From: Pogostemon cablin
Lineage: Eukaryota > Streptophyta > Magnoliopsida > Lamiales > Lamiaceae
Direction of reading: 5' to 3'
NCBI GenBank assembly: GCA_023678885.1
Contig: CM043013.1
Location: 21,794,791-21,858,790 of the forward strand
DNA: 64,000 nucleotides
Positions 1-10,790 of this stretch are shown here, in pieces. Each line of letters begins with the position of its first letter. The first letter of the stretch is position 1. The position numbers and the translations under genes were made by a program. The notes under the pieces are model-generated. The model was not told the origin of the DNA. It was given only the letters and a program-made list of their open reading frames with translations, and searched no databases.

Positions 1-151
1 CATCTGGCGAGCTTGGCAAATCTGGAGATGAAGAATAACGTATAGTTGGAGAACTTATAGGAGTAGGTGATCGAGATGTATTCGGCGACATCTCCATAGG
101 CGAACTTAAATTGTCATCACATTGAACATTAAAATCTATGAGATCAGTCAT
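1..151 (-). CDS. 5' coding end of an unidentified Ser/Pro-rich protein gene, cut by the window edge
   Basis: On the minus strand an ATG at 149-151 opens a frame that stays open for 50 codons to the window edge. It begins MTDLIDFNVQCDDN and then becomes very rich in Ser and Pro (SSPMEMSPNTSRSP, then more SP and SSP steps). Just upstream, the minus strand reads TCTCTGTTTTGCAG followed by TTCTAATTTCC, a good plant 3' splice site with its AG at 177-176, so the exon would start at 175 with a 24-base untranslated lead. This suggests a 5'UTR intron to the right. SP-rich N-termini are common in regulatory proteins, but I do not recognise the family. The rest of the gene lies outside the window. An AT-rich chance ORF is less likely, because of the sharp splice site and biased composition. 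Confidence 0.45.
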   Translation of the reverse strand, partial: MTDLIDFNVQCDDNLSSPMEMSPNTSRSPTPISSPTIRYSSSPDLPSSPD

Positions 152-175
152 ATAGTTGAAATTTGGAAATTAGAA

Positions 176-612
176 CTGCAAAACAGAGATGAATTAATGA
201 AAATTGTCATCACCCTTCAAGAATTTAACTCATGCTCAACAATAGACATTAACAGAACTTAATCACCCAACAATTAGGTGGGTTGAATCCTTTAAAAAGG
301 GAAGGCTAGGGATTAAAATTAATGGAAACTTAAGATTAATTAAAAAAATTCAAAAGGGGTAGGAAATCTCACCTCTTTCTTCTATTTATTTATTTTATCA
401 ATTCTGTTGTGCTTCTGAGATGTACATAACAAAGGAACTCAACAATGATAAAAAGAAATTAAAAATAAATAAATGCTAAAACAATTTACATTATACTAGT
501 ATTTTTCAATTGCTATTATTTTTTTTCAATAATTTTTAGCTTTATTCATGAGAAAAAGTACGAATTTTACATGTCTTAAAATATTAAAAACATTTGGCGC
601 CCATTTTATAAT
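176..612. other. Non-coding DNA upstream of the partial gene (possible intron)
   Basis: No coding region is visible. On the minus strand a possible splice donor (AAGAAAGAG followed by GTGAGATTTCC) lies near 361-381. If it is used with the acceptor at 177-176, it makes a short 5'UTR intron. The rest is AT-rich. Confidence 0.3.
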
Positions 613-617
613 GTACT
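613..617. repeat. Left target-site duplication GTACT of the gag-only LTR element
   Basis: GTACT directly precedes the LTR start TGACTTGCTGG. The same five bases follow the other LTR at 7895-7899. A 5-bp duplication is the expected footprint of LTR-retrotransposon integrase. Confidence 0.9.
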
Positions 618-2300
618 TGACTTGCTGGGTGTTTTCTCAACACACAACTTTAATCCCCAAGTGTGAAGGATATCAATTGTAGTTTCGAAGGTGACCAATT
701 TATTATCGTACCCAAGGGACGGATAAATATCAATTCAATTATACTCTAGTAAACTAAGACTATTTGAAAATATAATAATGTTGAAATTGAGTAGGAACTA
801 TTAATCGAAATAACAAAAGAAAAGATAGAAGGTTGTGGTCAAGTAAGATGATAGGTAGTTCATCAGGTCATCCGGTTTCATTCATTAATTCATACTTTTG
901 TGTGTCGATATCCGACTCTACCTTGTGGTTTATGGACGCATCACTAACCCATGCAAATCTACTCTATAGATACAAGTAGATAAGCGTTTGACACGTGTGA
1001 ATATCCTCGGAGCAAGATGTATACTTTACCCCCCTTTCTAGGTACTATCATAATCAATTATTTCCCGTGCAATTAGTACTCTAACCCGATTTGATCTCCC
1101 TTTATAGGTACTATAAAGTTATACTCTTTATCCTACTTATTAACCCGAATATGATTCAATTAACAAGTATTCATATAAGATAGTTCTAATAAGACTTCGG
1201 AATCCCTTCACTTAGAATTATAACAATAAACCCTGCTCCTTAGTAAACGCACTCAACCAATAACCATGCTATGTATTCAGACTCTACACAACGATTATTG
1301 ATGCACAAAACGACTATGAGTATGGATTAAAAAAAGCACAATCTTATATAAAATAAACTACGAGTAGTGTTGTACGGAGTATACACACGAAAGATAAATC
1401 AACTCATGAACCCTTCATAACCCTAGAACTACCGAAGCGGCTCTAGCCCATGATTGATCTAGGAACAATCATGGTTAGATGGACCGATCTTACTTGAACC
1501 TCCAGCGGAGCTCTGTCACAGCCCTCCGGATGGTGGAAGATCGTCTCCTCCAATCCACGTCTCCTTATATCCTTATGATTCTCGATCAAAAAACTCTCCT
1601 TTTTGGACTGCATGAGCCTCCTTTTATACTTGTAATCACGTCTCTAGGGCTTGGAATGGGCTTTTTAAGTGATCTCACGCGTTTTGGCGTCAAAAAATCC
1701 GGATAAGGTAAGTTTCCGCACGTAGTTTCGACCTCGTCAAACAGGTCGAACCACTGGCCACAGGTCGTACCCCAAGTCGAACCCCGCTACTGGAAGAATT
1801 CTGCGCTGGTTCGACCTCTTGAACAAGTCGAACCTCTCAGGACTTGGTTGAACCCCAGGTCGAACCTCATCACTGGATAATTTCTGCTCTTGGTTCGGCT
1901 AACCGTCAGGTCGAACTCCCAACGTCGTGGTCGAACCCAGCTTCTCACGAACTGGTTCGACCATGATTTGACCTGATGAACAGGTCGAACCCCTCGAGTC
2001 GTGGTCGAACCTACTTCCTGCACTTCTCCAACACTGGTTCGACCTGCTGGAGAGGTCGAACCCTCCTCCAACAGGTCGAACCCACCTCTTTTCTTCGCGG
2101 TTCGCATGGTCTCGACTTCGTCTCTTCGATTCTTGGCATTTCCACTCCGTTTTTGCTATAAAAACCACTCAAATAGCTCCACCAACACCTGATTCATGCT
2201 AATTCACAATATATATAGGTTTTCCACCTATTTCCATATCAAAACACTCCAAAACTAGCACAAAACATGGTGCCAAACTTGTGGATTTACACACTCATCA
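618..2300 (-). repeat. 3' LTR of the gag-only element
   Basis: TG..CA ended repeat of 1683 bp, nearly identical to 6212-7894. Around 1722-2098 it contains a dense array of GGTTCGACC/GGTCGAACC dyads. Both strands have short open frames there, but they look like by-products of the array rather than genes. Confidence 0.92.
1722..2098. repeat. Dyad array of GGTTCGACC / GGTCGAACC in the LTR
   Basis: About twenty exact or near copies of a 9-bp motif occur in both orientations, spaced roughly 10-30 bp apart with unrelated spacers. The motif and its reverse complement alternate, so many hairpins are possible. The array recurs in the other LTR (7316-7678) and in the interior (3576-3935). Confidence 0.85.
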
Positions 2301-2313
2301 AACCCCCAAACTT
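2301..2313 (-). other. Polypurine tract of the gag-only element
   Basis: On the minus strand the sequence just before the 3' LTR reads AAGTTTGGGGGTT, directly followed by TGATGAGTG. This G-rich tract is where plus-strand DNA synthesis would start. Confidence 0.75.
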
Positions 2314-4588
2314 ACATGTTGCTCGTCCTGAGGCAACCAAATCAAACCACAGGAGTCGTGTATAATTCACCAAGATAAAGTACAACACATATCACACATG
2401 CAACTTCATTAAATCAAACAAGTATTAATTGCTTCATATATATCACTCATGCCAAACCAATCCAATCACGCACCATTCGGAGTACTAAGTAATCTAGCTC
2501 TCAAGATAAGTATTTATTCTCTTTCACTCAAGTGCGTGAGGCACTATATAGGTTAATATAAACACTCATATCAATCCATATTCACGCGTAACCATAAGCT
2601 TGGCAAAAGTCTCAAAATTCAACTTATAATCAACTCTTCACTAGGATCACAAAGGACTTGTTTTTGGGTTATAATGTTGGCTCTTTGGAAAAAGGTAGGA
2701 AAATTTAGGTAAAGTGACTTAATACACTAGTAGAGAGTTACCTTGGAGGTTCTTGATTTCTACTTCTTGCTGCAATATCTCCTCCAACTTCTCCTCTTTT
2801 TTTCATGGATTTTCCTTCTTTTTCGTGCATCAACATCATCTCTTTAGACAATTCGGGTACCAGTTTTAGGCACTACCCTTCTTCTCTTGTATAGGCCATC
2901 AGCTACTAAGCTTCATGCACTATATATAAAATCTATCGGGGTACCAGTTTCAGGCACTACCCCTAACAAGATTTAACCATATTCTTTTCATCCAACCATA
3001 TTTTATCTTCCTCTTTCTTCTTGCAACACTTACTCACCTCAACTCTCTCTACCAACGAATAGGTTAATCAAGCTCAAATAAAGGTTTATAAGGTTATTTA
3101 CTTTGGCTACCAAAGAAAAAGCTTTAACGGCTCAACAAGGCATCCAAGGGTTAATAAGATCGTTAGGAAGGATAAAATTTGGCTAAGTAGCTTAATCACA
3201 AAATAATGGCCTAAGATCATGTCCTAGCAATTTATCAATCATAAGTCTCACACAAGACTCAAAGCCAAGTTCTAGAATACGTTCATATGAGTTATCCTCT
3301 CAAGAATAAAATAATCATGATCAAACATGATTAGAAAGCTCAAATCCTCACATAGGTAATCCTAGTACTCCTCATAGCACATAATCAAGATCAATTCAAC
3401 ACGAATTCCACATACTTATCAAATATACATGCTTTCATCAATGGAAATTAACACATGAACACATGAATGCACAAAAATCCAAGCTCAAATCAATCATACA
3501 AGCTTCTCTACAACCCCACTCATGCATCATAGAAATATGAGATGAAGAACACACTTTCCTGCTCCAATTTGGCCTGGATTCGACCTGTTGAAGAGATCGA
3601 ATCACCTCCATCGTGGTCGGATCAACATTCTGGGTACTTTCTCCTTCAATTCGACCTGCTGACCAGGTCAAACCAGATAGGCTCAGATCGAACCATCCTA
3701 CTGCAAGTTTCAGGTTACCAGTTCGACCTTGGTTCAATTTGAAGAACAGGTCGAACCAAGAACGTTGTGGTCGAACCGATGTTCAGGAATTCCACTAGCA
3801 CTGATTCGACCACAGTTCGACCTAGTTGATCAGGTCGAACCATTCTTCACTTGGTCGAACCACCTCTCTGGACAATTTATCACCACGGTTCGACGTCTTC
3901 AGCTGGGTTCGACCTCCTGGCACTGGTCGAACCTACCCATGTAAGCTCCAAAACCGAGTGTTCTTCAATCCCTACACACTTCAAACTTCGAAACGAATCA
4001 TTAAGTATCAACTAGAGCACAACTTCATCAAAAATTATTTCTTCAAAACCTATCAATCATGAGTAACTCCGCAATCACTCAAAATACAAAACAAAACACC
4101 ACTAAACATTAGACAAGTTGCAAAAAATCGACATACCAAAACCGGTTAAAATTTTAAATATGCCGCAAAAATCAACTCCCCTAACAAACATCACAAAGAA
4201 AAAATTATACATCCGTGCTTATCGAGGTAAGTACATCACACCCTCCCAAACTTAGTAGAAACTATAGTCGAAACTAAGTTTGCAAAGAGATGTAATTGCC
4301 GATATGTAAGCACTTTCAATATAAAAATTTCTTACGCACACTAAAGAAATAAAGCACTAAAAACGGGAGGGAAAGCCCCCAACAGGCGCTCATGTTTAAC
4401 GTCGGAGAGTCACGACGGTACCACTTTGAAGACTACTTGATCAGAGGACGGTCTCGTCGCATCCTCACCTTCCAATACTTTCTCCCCCTCTTACTATCCT
4501 CACATACCACCTTACCTTTCCTTGGCACCATACGATCAGTCGAATCTCCTTTCTCCAACTTTCTCTTCTCATTCCTGTCAATCTTCTA
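2314..4588 (-). other. Non-coding 3' interior of the gag-only element
   Basis: No pol motifs are found. The region holds two copies of a block with GGTACCAGTTT and GGCACTACCC (around 2866 and 2939), a second dyad array (3576-3935), and near 4384-4420 (read on the minus strand) a stretch around AACATGAGCGCC. That stretch also follows gag in the plus-strand relative (62985-63000). These shared blocks show that the elements in this window are related along their whole interiors. Confidence 0.6.
3576..3935. repeat. Internal dyad array of GGTTCGACC / GGTCGAACC
   Basis: The same 9-bp motif as in the LTRs recurs here in both orientations with new spacers, though this lies more than 1.2 kb inside the element. 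It is not a copy of the LTR array, because the spacers differ. Confidence 0.8.
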
Positions 4589-5917
4589 TTAAATTGTGGA
4601 ATCACTCCCATCACCATCAAGATCAAGATTAGGACAAAATTTATTACTAAATAAAGAATGAGAGAAAAGATTTTCAAATTTGTGAGTAGCCGGTGGTAAG
4701 TTAGGAGGCTTCAAGTAGGCATCCTCTTTCTTTACTTCCATCGGAGTGCTCTCTCTCTCCAATGGCAAGTACGTTTTAGTCCCTTTCACTTCTTCAGCCT
4801 TCGATTTTTCCAATGCATACCTGGCCTCACCCGAAGCAAGTAAGTTCTCAAGATATTCAATGCATTCATCATTGGATAGACCATCAAGCTCTGTAGTGGA
4901 AGAAGTAGGAGACTCCATCAAATATTTCTCAAGAGGATCCTTAGACATCAAAGACATATCCTCCTTTACAATCTCCTCCACTACGTCAATACTATAACAC
5001 TGCGACTCCATGGGCATCTTCATCGCTTTGTCCAAGTTGAAAAGAACTTGGATCGTGCCATCATTCATCACTTCCTGCTGCATGATTGGTACGCGCTGAG
5101 ATATATCGCTGATTTGCTTCTGTTGGGACTCAAGTAGCTTGTTGATATTGGACAAGCTAGAGACAATCTCATCCTCTCTACTTGTTTTCACCATTGCATG
5201 TTCAACCTGAGCTACCTTCCCAAGGACATAAGTACCTCGAACTCTATCAGTTGGCCAATCCCTCGAATTCATCGAAATATCTTCAAACAACTTCTCGGCC
5301 TCTACGGATGACTTTGTAAGCAATGCTCCATTAGAAGAAGCATCCAATAACACTCGTGAATCACAGTCCAATTCATTATAGAATATACTGATATATTGAG
5401 CTTTAGATAGCCCATGTTGAGGACACTTCCTAAGCATGTCCTTGAATCTATCCCATGCTTCATGAAATTTTTCACCTCCACCGATAGCAAATTGGTTAAT
5501 GTCTTGCTTCATCTTAAACACCTTTGATGGTGGCATGTACCTCTCCAAGAACCTTAACTTCAGTTGTTCCCAAGTGGTGCACTCAGCAGCGTTGATAGTG
5601 TCGTACCAATCTCTCGTCTTTTCAGTTAGCGAGAATTTGAACAAGAGGATCTTCCTAGCATCTTAATGTTCTCCTGCATCTTTTTGAGTACTTGCATAGC
5701 CCAGGAACTTGTTCAGATGCTGCTGCGGATCCTCGAAAGACCCTCCTGAAAAGGAGTTCCTTTCTATCATGCTAATAAGAGCGGGATGAAGATTGAAAGC
5801 TGCATTAATTCCCCTCGCTCCTAGAAGCCTAAAATTTCCAGCCCCCTTGTTTCTGAAAACCTCTCGGATGGCTAGATTATCCGGATTCGCTGCCATGTTG
5901 ACTGTCTCTACCCCCAA
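4589..5917 (-). pseudogene. gag: Retrotransposon gag protein, one in-frame stop
   Basis: Structural capsid-type protein of the LTR element. The frame runs from about 5917 (MGVETVNMAANPDN; a second Met at 5896 may be the real start) to 4589. It is one continuous frame broken only by TAA at 5665-5663, giving 84 plus about 357 residues. The retrotransposon gag core is clear: FKFSLTEKTRDWY, WEQLKLRFLERYMPP, GGGEKFHEAWDRFKDMLRKC PQHG. A signature FEDPQQHLNKFLGYA lies in the N-terminal part. The C-terminal half is Lys/Glu-rich with no CCHC zinc knuckle seen. The homologue at 61101 onward is more decayed. With only one stop, this copy may have been active recently. No pol follows it. Confidence 0.85.
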
Positions 5918-6192
5918 ATAAACTTCAGTTGTAGCTTCAATCGTCTACGAAATCTGCTCGTCAACTTCAACTCCAAAATTTAGAGCTTCAGCTGGATCAA
6001 TAGTCTTTGCCTTGCTCTTCTTCTTCTTCTTCTTCTTCTTTCTTGACGATGCTCCGATCTCAGGATTATAGGGTTCAAGTTCACCTTTCTTTGATCTCGT
6101 GAGCATACACCTAAAAAGAACTAGAATTAAAACAGCAAAACAAGTTAAATATCCCTAACAAACTAGAAATAACAAAAAGATATTTTAAGCCG
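5918..6192 (-). other. 5' leader of the gag-only element
   Basis: Between primer site and gag on the minus strand there is a Lys-coding purine run (CTTCTT repeats on the plus strand near 6017-6042) and no other recognisable gene. Confidence 0.5.
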
Positions 6193-6210
6193 TCCCCGGC
6201 AACGGCGCCA
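6193..6210 (-). other. Primer-binding site, tRNA-Asp type
   Basis: The plus strand reads TCCCCGGCAACGGCGCCA, identical to the 3' end of plant tRNA-Asp(GTC) with its CCA, so the minus-strand element RNA can pair with that tRNA. It lies one base inside the 5' LTR, as expected. Confidence 0.9.
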
Positions 6211-6211
6211 T

Positions 6212-7894
6212 TGACTTGCTGGTAGTTTTCTCAACACATAACTTTAATCCCCAAGTGTGAAGGATATCAATTGTAGTTTCGAAGGTGACCAAATTATTAT
6301 CGTACCCAAGGGATGGATAAATATCAATTCAATTATACTCTAGTAAACTAAGACAATTTGGAAATATAATAATGTTGAAATTGAGTAGGAACTATTAATC
6401 GAAATAACAAAAGAAAAGATAGAAGGTTGTGGTCAAGTAAGATGATAGGTAGTTCGTCAGGTCATCCGGTTTCATTCATTAATTCATACTTTTGTGTGTC
6501 GATGTCCGACTCTGCCTTGTGGTTTATGGACGCATCACTAACCCATGCAAATCTACTCTATAGACACAAGTAGATAAGCGTTTGACACGTGTGAATATCC
6601 TCGGAGCAAGATGTATACTTTACCCCCCTTTCTAGGTACTATCATAATCAATTATTTCCCATGCACTTAGTACTCTAACCCGATTTGATCTCCCTTTATA
6701 GGTACTATAAAGTTATACTCTTTTTCCTACTTATTAACCCGAATTTGATTCAATTAACAAGTATTCATATAAGATAGTTCTAATAAGACTTCGGAATCCC
6801 TTCACTTAGAATTATAACAATAAACCCTGCTCCTTAGTGAACGCACTCAACCAATAACCATGCTATGTATTCAGACTCTACACAACGATTATTGATGCAC
6901 AAAACGACTATGAGTATGGATTAAAAAAAGCACAATCTTATATAAAATAAACTACGAGTAGTGTTGTACGGAGTATACACACGAAAGATAAATCAACTCA
7001 TGAACCCTTCATAACCCTAGAACTACCGAAGCGGCTCTAGCCCATGATTGATCTAGGAACAATCATGGTTAGATGGACCGATCTTACTTGAACCTCTAGC
7101 GGAGCTCTGTCACAGCCCTCCGGATGGTGGAAGATCGTCTCCTCCAATCCATGTCTCCTTATCTCCTTATGATTCTCGATCAAAAAACTCTCCTTCTTGG
7201 ACTGCATGAGCCTCCTTTTATACTTGTAATCACGTCTCTAGGGCTTGGAATGGACTTTTCAAGTGATCTCACGCGTTTTGGCTTCGAAAAATCCGGATAA
7301 GGTAAGTTTCCGCACGTAGGTTCGACCTCGTCAAACAGGTCGAACCACTGGCCACAGGTCGAATCCCAAGTCGAACCCCGCTACTGGAAGAATTCTGCAC
7401 TAGTTCGACCTCTTGAACAAGTCGAACCTCTCAGGACTTGGTCGAACCCCAGGTCGAACCTCATCACTGGATAATTTCTGCTCTTGGTTCGGCCAACCGT
7501 CAGGTCGAACTCCCAACGTCGTGGTCGAACCCAGCTTCTCACGAACTGGTTCGACCATGGTTCGACCTGATGAACAGGTCGAACCCCTCGAGTCGTGGTC
7601 GAACCTACTTCCTGCACTTCTCCAACACTGGTTCGACCTGCGGGAGAGGTCGAACCCTCCTCCAACAGGTCAAACCCACCTCTTTTCTTGGCGGTTCGTA
7701 TGGTCTCGACTTCGTCTCTTCGATTCTTGGCACTTCCACTCCGTTTTTGCTATGAAAACCACTCAAATAGCTCCACCAACACCTGATTCATGCTAATTCA
7801 CAATATATATAGATTTTCCACCTATTTCCACATCAAAACTCTCCAAAATTAGCACAAAACATGGTGCCAAACTTGTGAATTTACACACTCATCA
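6212..7894 (-). repeat. 5' LTR of the gag-only element
   Basis: A 1683-bp repeat matching 618-2300, with the same dyad array at about 7316-7678. Being the 5' LTR in the minus orientation, it should carry the element promoter. I did not find a convincing TATA box by eye. Confidence 0.92.
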
Positions 7895-7899
7895 GTACT
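7895..7899. repeat. Right target-site duplication GTACT
   Basis: It directly follows the LTR end CTCATCA and matches 613-617. Confidence 0.9.
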
Positions 7900-8224
7900 A
7901 CAAGTTAAATTATCAATAATCATGAAACAAAAATTATTTTCAAACAACTAAATGGCTAAAAATAGAATTTCCAGACTTCCAGTAAAGATAGATTGGAGAT
8001 TTGCAATTACAAATTCGTAATCTATTAAAAAAGATTTAACTCGAAATGGACGAAAATCAACTATTCAATATCAAAAAATTGCTAGCTACTCAATTGCTTC
8101 TATTTCAGATGAATATTCTCACAAATATATTGTAGCTATTGCAAAACACCATAAAAGCAGATAGGTGACTACAAAATTACAAATAGTCTTACTATAAAAA
8201 TGTAACCAAAAAATTAGTAGTTAC
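7900..8224. other. Flanking AT-rich DNA, possible intron
   Basis: No coding region seen. If the donor at 8224-8223 is real, this is the 5' part of a minus-strand intron interrupted by the LTR element. Confidence 0.25.
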
Positions 8225-8400
8225 CTTGACAGTATGAGATTCCGATAAAGAAATGCTGGCGGACTGGCGATTGATCCTTTGGAGATGAGAGAGAGTGTTG
8301 GCAGAAATAGATATGGTAATGGAGAAGACACGTCGTGTTGAAAATAAGATTGAGGAGCGAGAATGTCTGAATGTGAGAGAGATAGGGTTTACTCCTAAAT
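8225..8400 (-). other. Possible 5'UTR exon of the minus-strand gene at 1-151
   Basis: On the minus strand this reads as a TC-rich leader (AACCCTATCTCTCTCACATT and more TCTCTC) typical of plant 5'UTRs. It ends CTCATACTGTCAAG followed by GTAACTAC, a good splice donor at 8224-8223. The next strong acceptor on this strand is at 177-176. The pairing is inference; the exon could instead belong to a lost gene or be the remains of another repeat. Confidence 0.3.
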
Positions 8401-8477
8401 AATACATCAAAATAAATACCTAATATAAATATATAATGTAAAATATAAGATATAATATATAATATAATTATTTATAT

Positions 8478-8645
8478 AACATGCGGGGCGGGGAGGGCGG
8501 GTCAAGGGTGGGGCGAGACTAAATCAGGACCCGAACCCGCCCCGAATGTCATACGGGTCTGGGCCACCCCGCCCTGTTTCTGCTATGGGCCGGGTTTGGG
8601 CCGCCTCAGAACGTGCGTGGCGGGACGGGGCAAGATTGACATCCT
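8478..8645. repeat. GC-rich repeat fragment
   Basis: An isolated GC-rich island in AT-rich DNA, with GGGGCGGG, CCCGCCCCG and GGGCCGGG blocks in both orientations and a tail reading GACATCCTTAC. This resembles the internal GC-rich dyads of unclassified plant transposons. No gene is visible. Confidence 0.4.
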
Positions 8646-8805
8646 TACACATGAGACAACATTACATGCAACTAGATACCAATTTCTAACACTATTACTA
8701 CATTTTATGATGTTATAGAAGGACAAATATACAGAAATAATTGTTGTAAAAGAGACAATATATTGACAGATAGAGCATCAAATCAAAAACAAATGAATAA
8801 AACCT

Positions 8806-9130
8806 CACTACAAAATAAGTGACGTTACATAACACCATCTTATTAACACTTTAATTTATATAACACAAATTGGTAACACTTTCTAAATTATTATAATATT
8901 TAACACATTTGTAATACTTTTTATATAAGTAACATACCTGAGTAACTCCTTTTTAATATGTGACACATGCATATAACACTTTTACATAAATTATACTTTT
9001 TAAGTAACACTATTATACGAGTAACACCAGTTCATAACACTTTTATATAAATAATTTTTTTAAATAACACTTTTACATAATTAATATATTTATTGTACGC
9101 TTTAATGTAGTAATATTTAATAAGTATATA
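8806..9130. repeat. Left TIR and subterminal repeats of the CACTA element
   Basis: The TIR covers about 8806-8835. After it come about a dozen AACAC or AACACTTT motifs, spaced 15-30 bp. Confidence 0.7.
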
Positions 9131-9500
9131 TCTATAATATAAATTTTAATTAAAAATATTATATTTATATATGTGTATATATATTACATACAATATAAAT
9201 ATATGTATAAATAAATTTTAATTATTATTCTTTATTAAAATATATAAATAATATTAAAATTTGACATTTGATTGGGCATGCACATTAAAAAATATTATAA
9301 TATTTAGGGGTATTATAATTTTTTAATAAATAAATAATAAAGTATATTAAGTGTTTTAGATAGAGATGATTTTTTTAATTAAAATATATGAAAAGGGATT
9401 TTGTTTTGATCTTTTTACTTTTTTTTTTTATTTTAGAAGGTTAAATTTTGGTGAGATGGTCCAAAATGTAAAGGATGAAAACTTTTGTGACAAGGAGTGA

Positions 9501-9501
<1 letters not shown>
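9131..9501. other. AT-rich CACTA interior, no gene
   Basis: Very AT-rich with only short frames; nothing recognisable. Confidence 0.4.

Positions 9502-9581
<80 letters not shown>
9502..9581. repeat. (AT)n microsatellite
   Basis: About 80 bp of perfect AT. It is the insertion site of the MULE that follows; the array resumes at 10919-10939 beyond the MULE. Confidence 0.95.
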
Positions 9582-9584
<3 letters not shown>

Positions 9585-9790
9585 AGGATTACTACCAGGT
9601 ACACAAAAAAATCCCTAAATTACTATGAGATATAAACATACAAAAGTATTACTACTAGGTACAAAAATATATAGTGATATTCCAATATTACCCCTATTAA
9701 TGTGCTGCACATAAATATTGTGTGCAGCAAAAGTTCATGTGCAGCAAAGTGTGTGCAGCAAAAAAAGTGTGTGCAGGAAAAAAAAAGTGT

Positions 9791-10459
9791 GTGCATGTTA
9801 AACGACCACCTCATCTAAAAACTTAAGCTCGTAGATAGTTGAATCATTTAATACTTAATCAGGTTACACTCTAACACGCCCCCTCACATGCAGGCGGGGA
9901 ATTTTTGCCTCAGGCCTAGCATGTGGATTTTTCTCATAAATGGGTGGCGGTGAGATTCGAACCCTGGACCTTTGTTAACCAGGTGCTCTGATACCATGTT
10001 AAACGACCACCTCATCTAAAAGCTTAAGCTGGTAGAGAGTTGTATCTTTTAATATTTAATCAAGTCACTCTAATACGCCCCCTCACATGCAGACGGGGAA
10101 TTTTGCCTCAAGCCTTGCATGTGCAATTTTTCTCATAAATGGGTGGCGGTGAGATTCGAACCCTGGACCTCTGTTAACCATGGGCTCTGATACCATGTTA
10201 AACGACCACCTCATCTAAAAGCTTAAGCTCGTAGATAGTTGAATCATTTAATACTTAATCAGGTTACACTATAACACGCCCCCTCACATGCAGGAGGGAA
10301 ATTTTTGCCTCAAGCCTAGCATGTGCAATTTTCTCATAAATGAGTGACGGTGAGGTTTGAACCCTGGACCTTTGTTAACCATGGGCTCTGATACCATGTT
10401 AAACGACCACCTCATCTAAAAGCTTAAGCTTTTAGATGAGGTGGTCGTTTAACAGTGCA
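9791..10459 (-). mobile_element. Tandem TRIM (miniature LTR retrotransposon) with TSD GTGCA
   Basis: GTGCA at 9791-9795 and 10455-10459 bounds a unit of 659 bp (9796-10454). On the minus strand each repeat runs from TGTGAGGGGGCG to CGTTTAACA, and is followed directly by TGGTATCAGAGC, the primer-binding site complementary to tRNA-Met. LTR-like copies start at 9796, 9997 and 10196, about 200 bp apart, with a fourth partial copy at 10397. The spacers hold a tRNA-like GGTTCGAATCTCACC block. There is no coding capacity, as expected for TRIMs. The array form (LTR-internal-LTR-internal-LTR-internal-partial LTR) is like tandem TRIMs described in plants. Confidence 0.8.
10397..10454. repeat. 58-bp palindrome at the TRIM end
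   Basis: From TGTTAAACGACCACC at 10397 to GGTGGTCGTTTAACA at 10454 the sequence is a perfect or near-perfect palindrome centred on AAGCTTAAGCTT. It replaces most of the fourth LTR. Confidence 0.8.
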
Positions 10460-10614
10460 GCAAAAAAATGTGGTGGTCCGGCGGCGGCGGTCCGGCAGCT
10501 TTTCCGGCGACCAGTTTTTTTTTTTTTCTTTTTTTTTTCTTTTGGACGAACAGTTTTTCCGGCGACCGGCTGCCGGAGCTCCGGCGGCGGCGGCGCGGCA
10601 GCTTTCCGGCGACC

Positions 10615-10674
<60 letters not shown>

Positions 10675-10790
10675 CTGACGAACAGATTTTCCGGCGACCG
10701 GCCGCCGGAGCTCCGCCGGCGGCGGCGGCGGCGGTCCGGCAGCGGCAGCGGTGGTCCGGTGGTGGGTGGAGGTTGGGGTTAGTGTTTTAA
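10460..10790. repeat. GC-rich low-complexity segment with two poly-T tracts
   Basis: Copies of TTCCGGCGACC and GGCGGCGGC surround a short T tract near 10516-10540 and a 57-base T run at 10618-10674. Three frames stay open through it, but they encode only Phe runs and Pro/Gly/Arg-rich text, so I do not call a gene. Confidence 0.7.

Larger units (their letters stand above)
618..7894 (-). mobile_element. Complete gag-only (non-autonomous) Ty3/gypsy-type LTR retrotransposon
   Basis: Two direct repeats of exactly 1683 bp (618-2300 and 6212-7894) start TGACTTGC and end CTCATCA and are bounded by GTACT duplications. The primer-binding site matches tRNA-Asp, and a G-rich polypurine tract borders the left LTR. 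Coding and signals are on the minus strand, so 6212-7894 is the 5' LTR and 618-2300 the 3' LTR. The 3.9-kb interior encodes only a gag-like protein; I see no protease, reverse transcriptase, RNase H or integrase motifs. Such elements are known as TR-GAG or LARD-like derivatives and need enzymes from an autonomous relative, probably of the Tat/Athila branch judged by the gag and primer. About ten base differences in the first 350 bp of the two LTRs, and fewer later, indicate a moderately young insertion. Confidence 0.9.

Noticed and set aside
1787..2168. Overlapping open frames on both strands in the LTR (also 7381-7796)
   Set aside because: They follow the GGTTCGACC array, occur in several frames at once, and have no protein-like motif.
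6193..6210. Sequence identical to a tRNA-Asp 3' end
   Set aside because: It is only 18 bases, without the rest of a tRNA, and sits at the LTR border, so it is the primer-binding site and not a tRNA gene.
9502..9581. Phased repeats as a CRISPR-like array (AT runs and TRIM units)
   Set aside because: Simple microsatellite and LTR units in a plant genome; no spacers or cas genes.
10436..10790. Three open frames with long Phe runs
   Set aside because: Produced by poly-T and GC-rich repeats; no start context or family.
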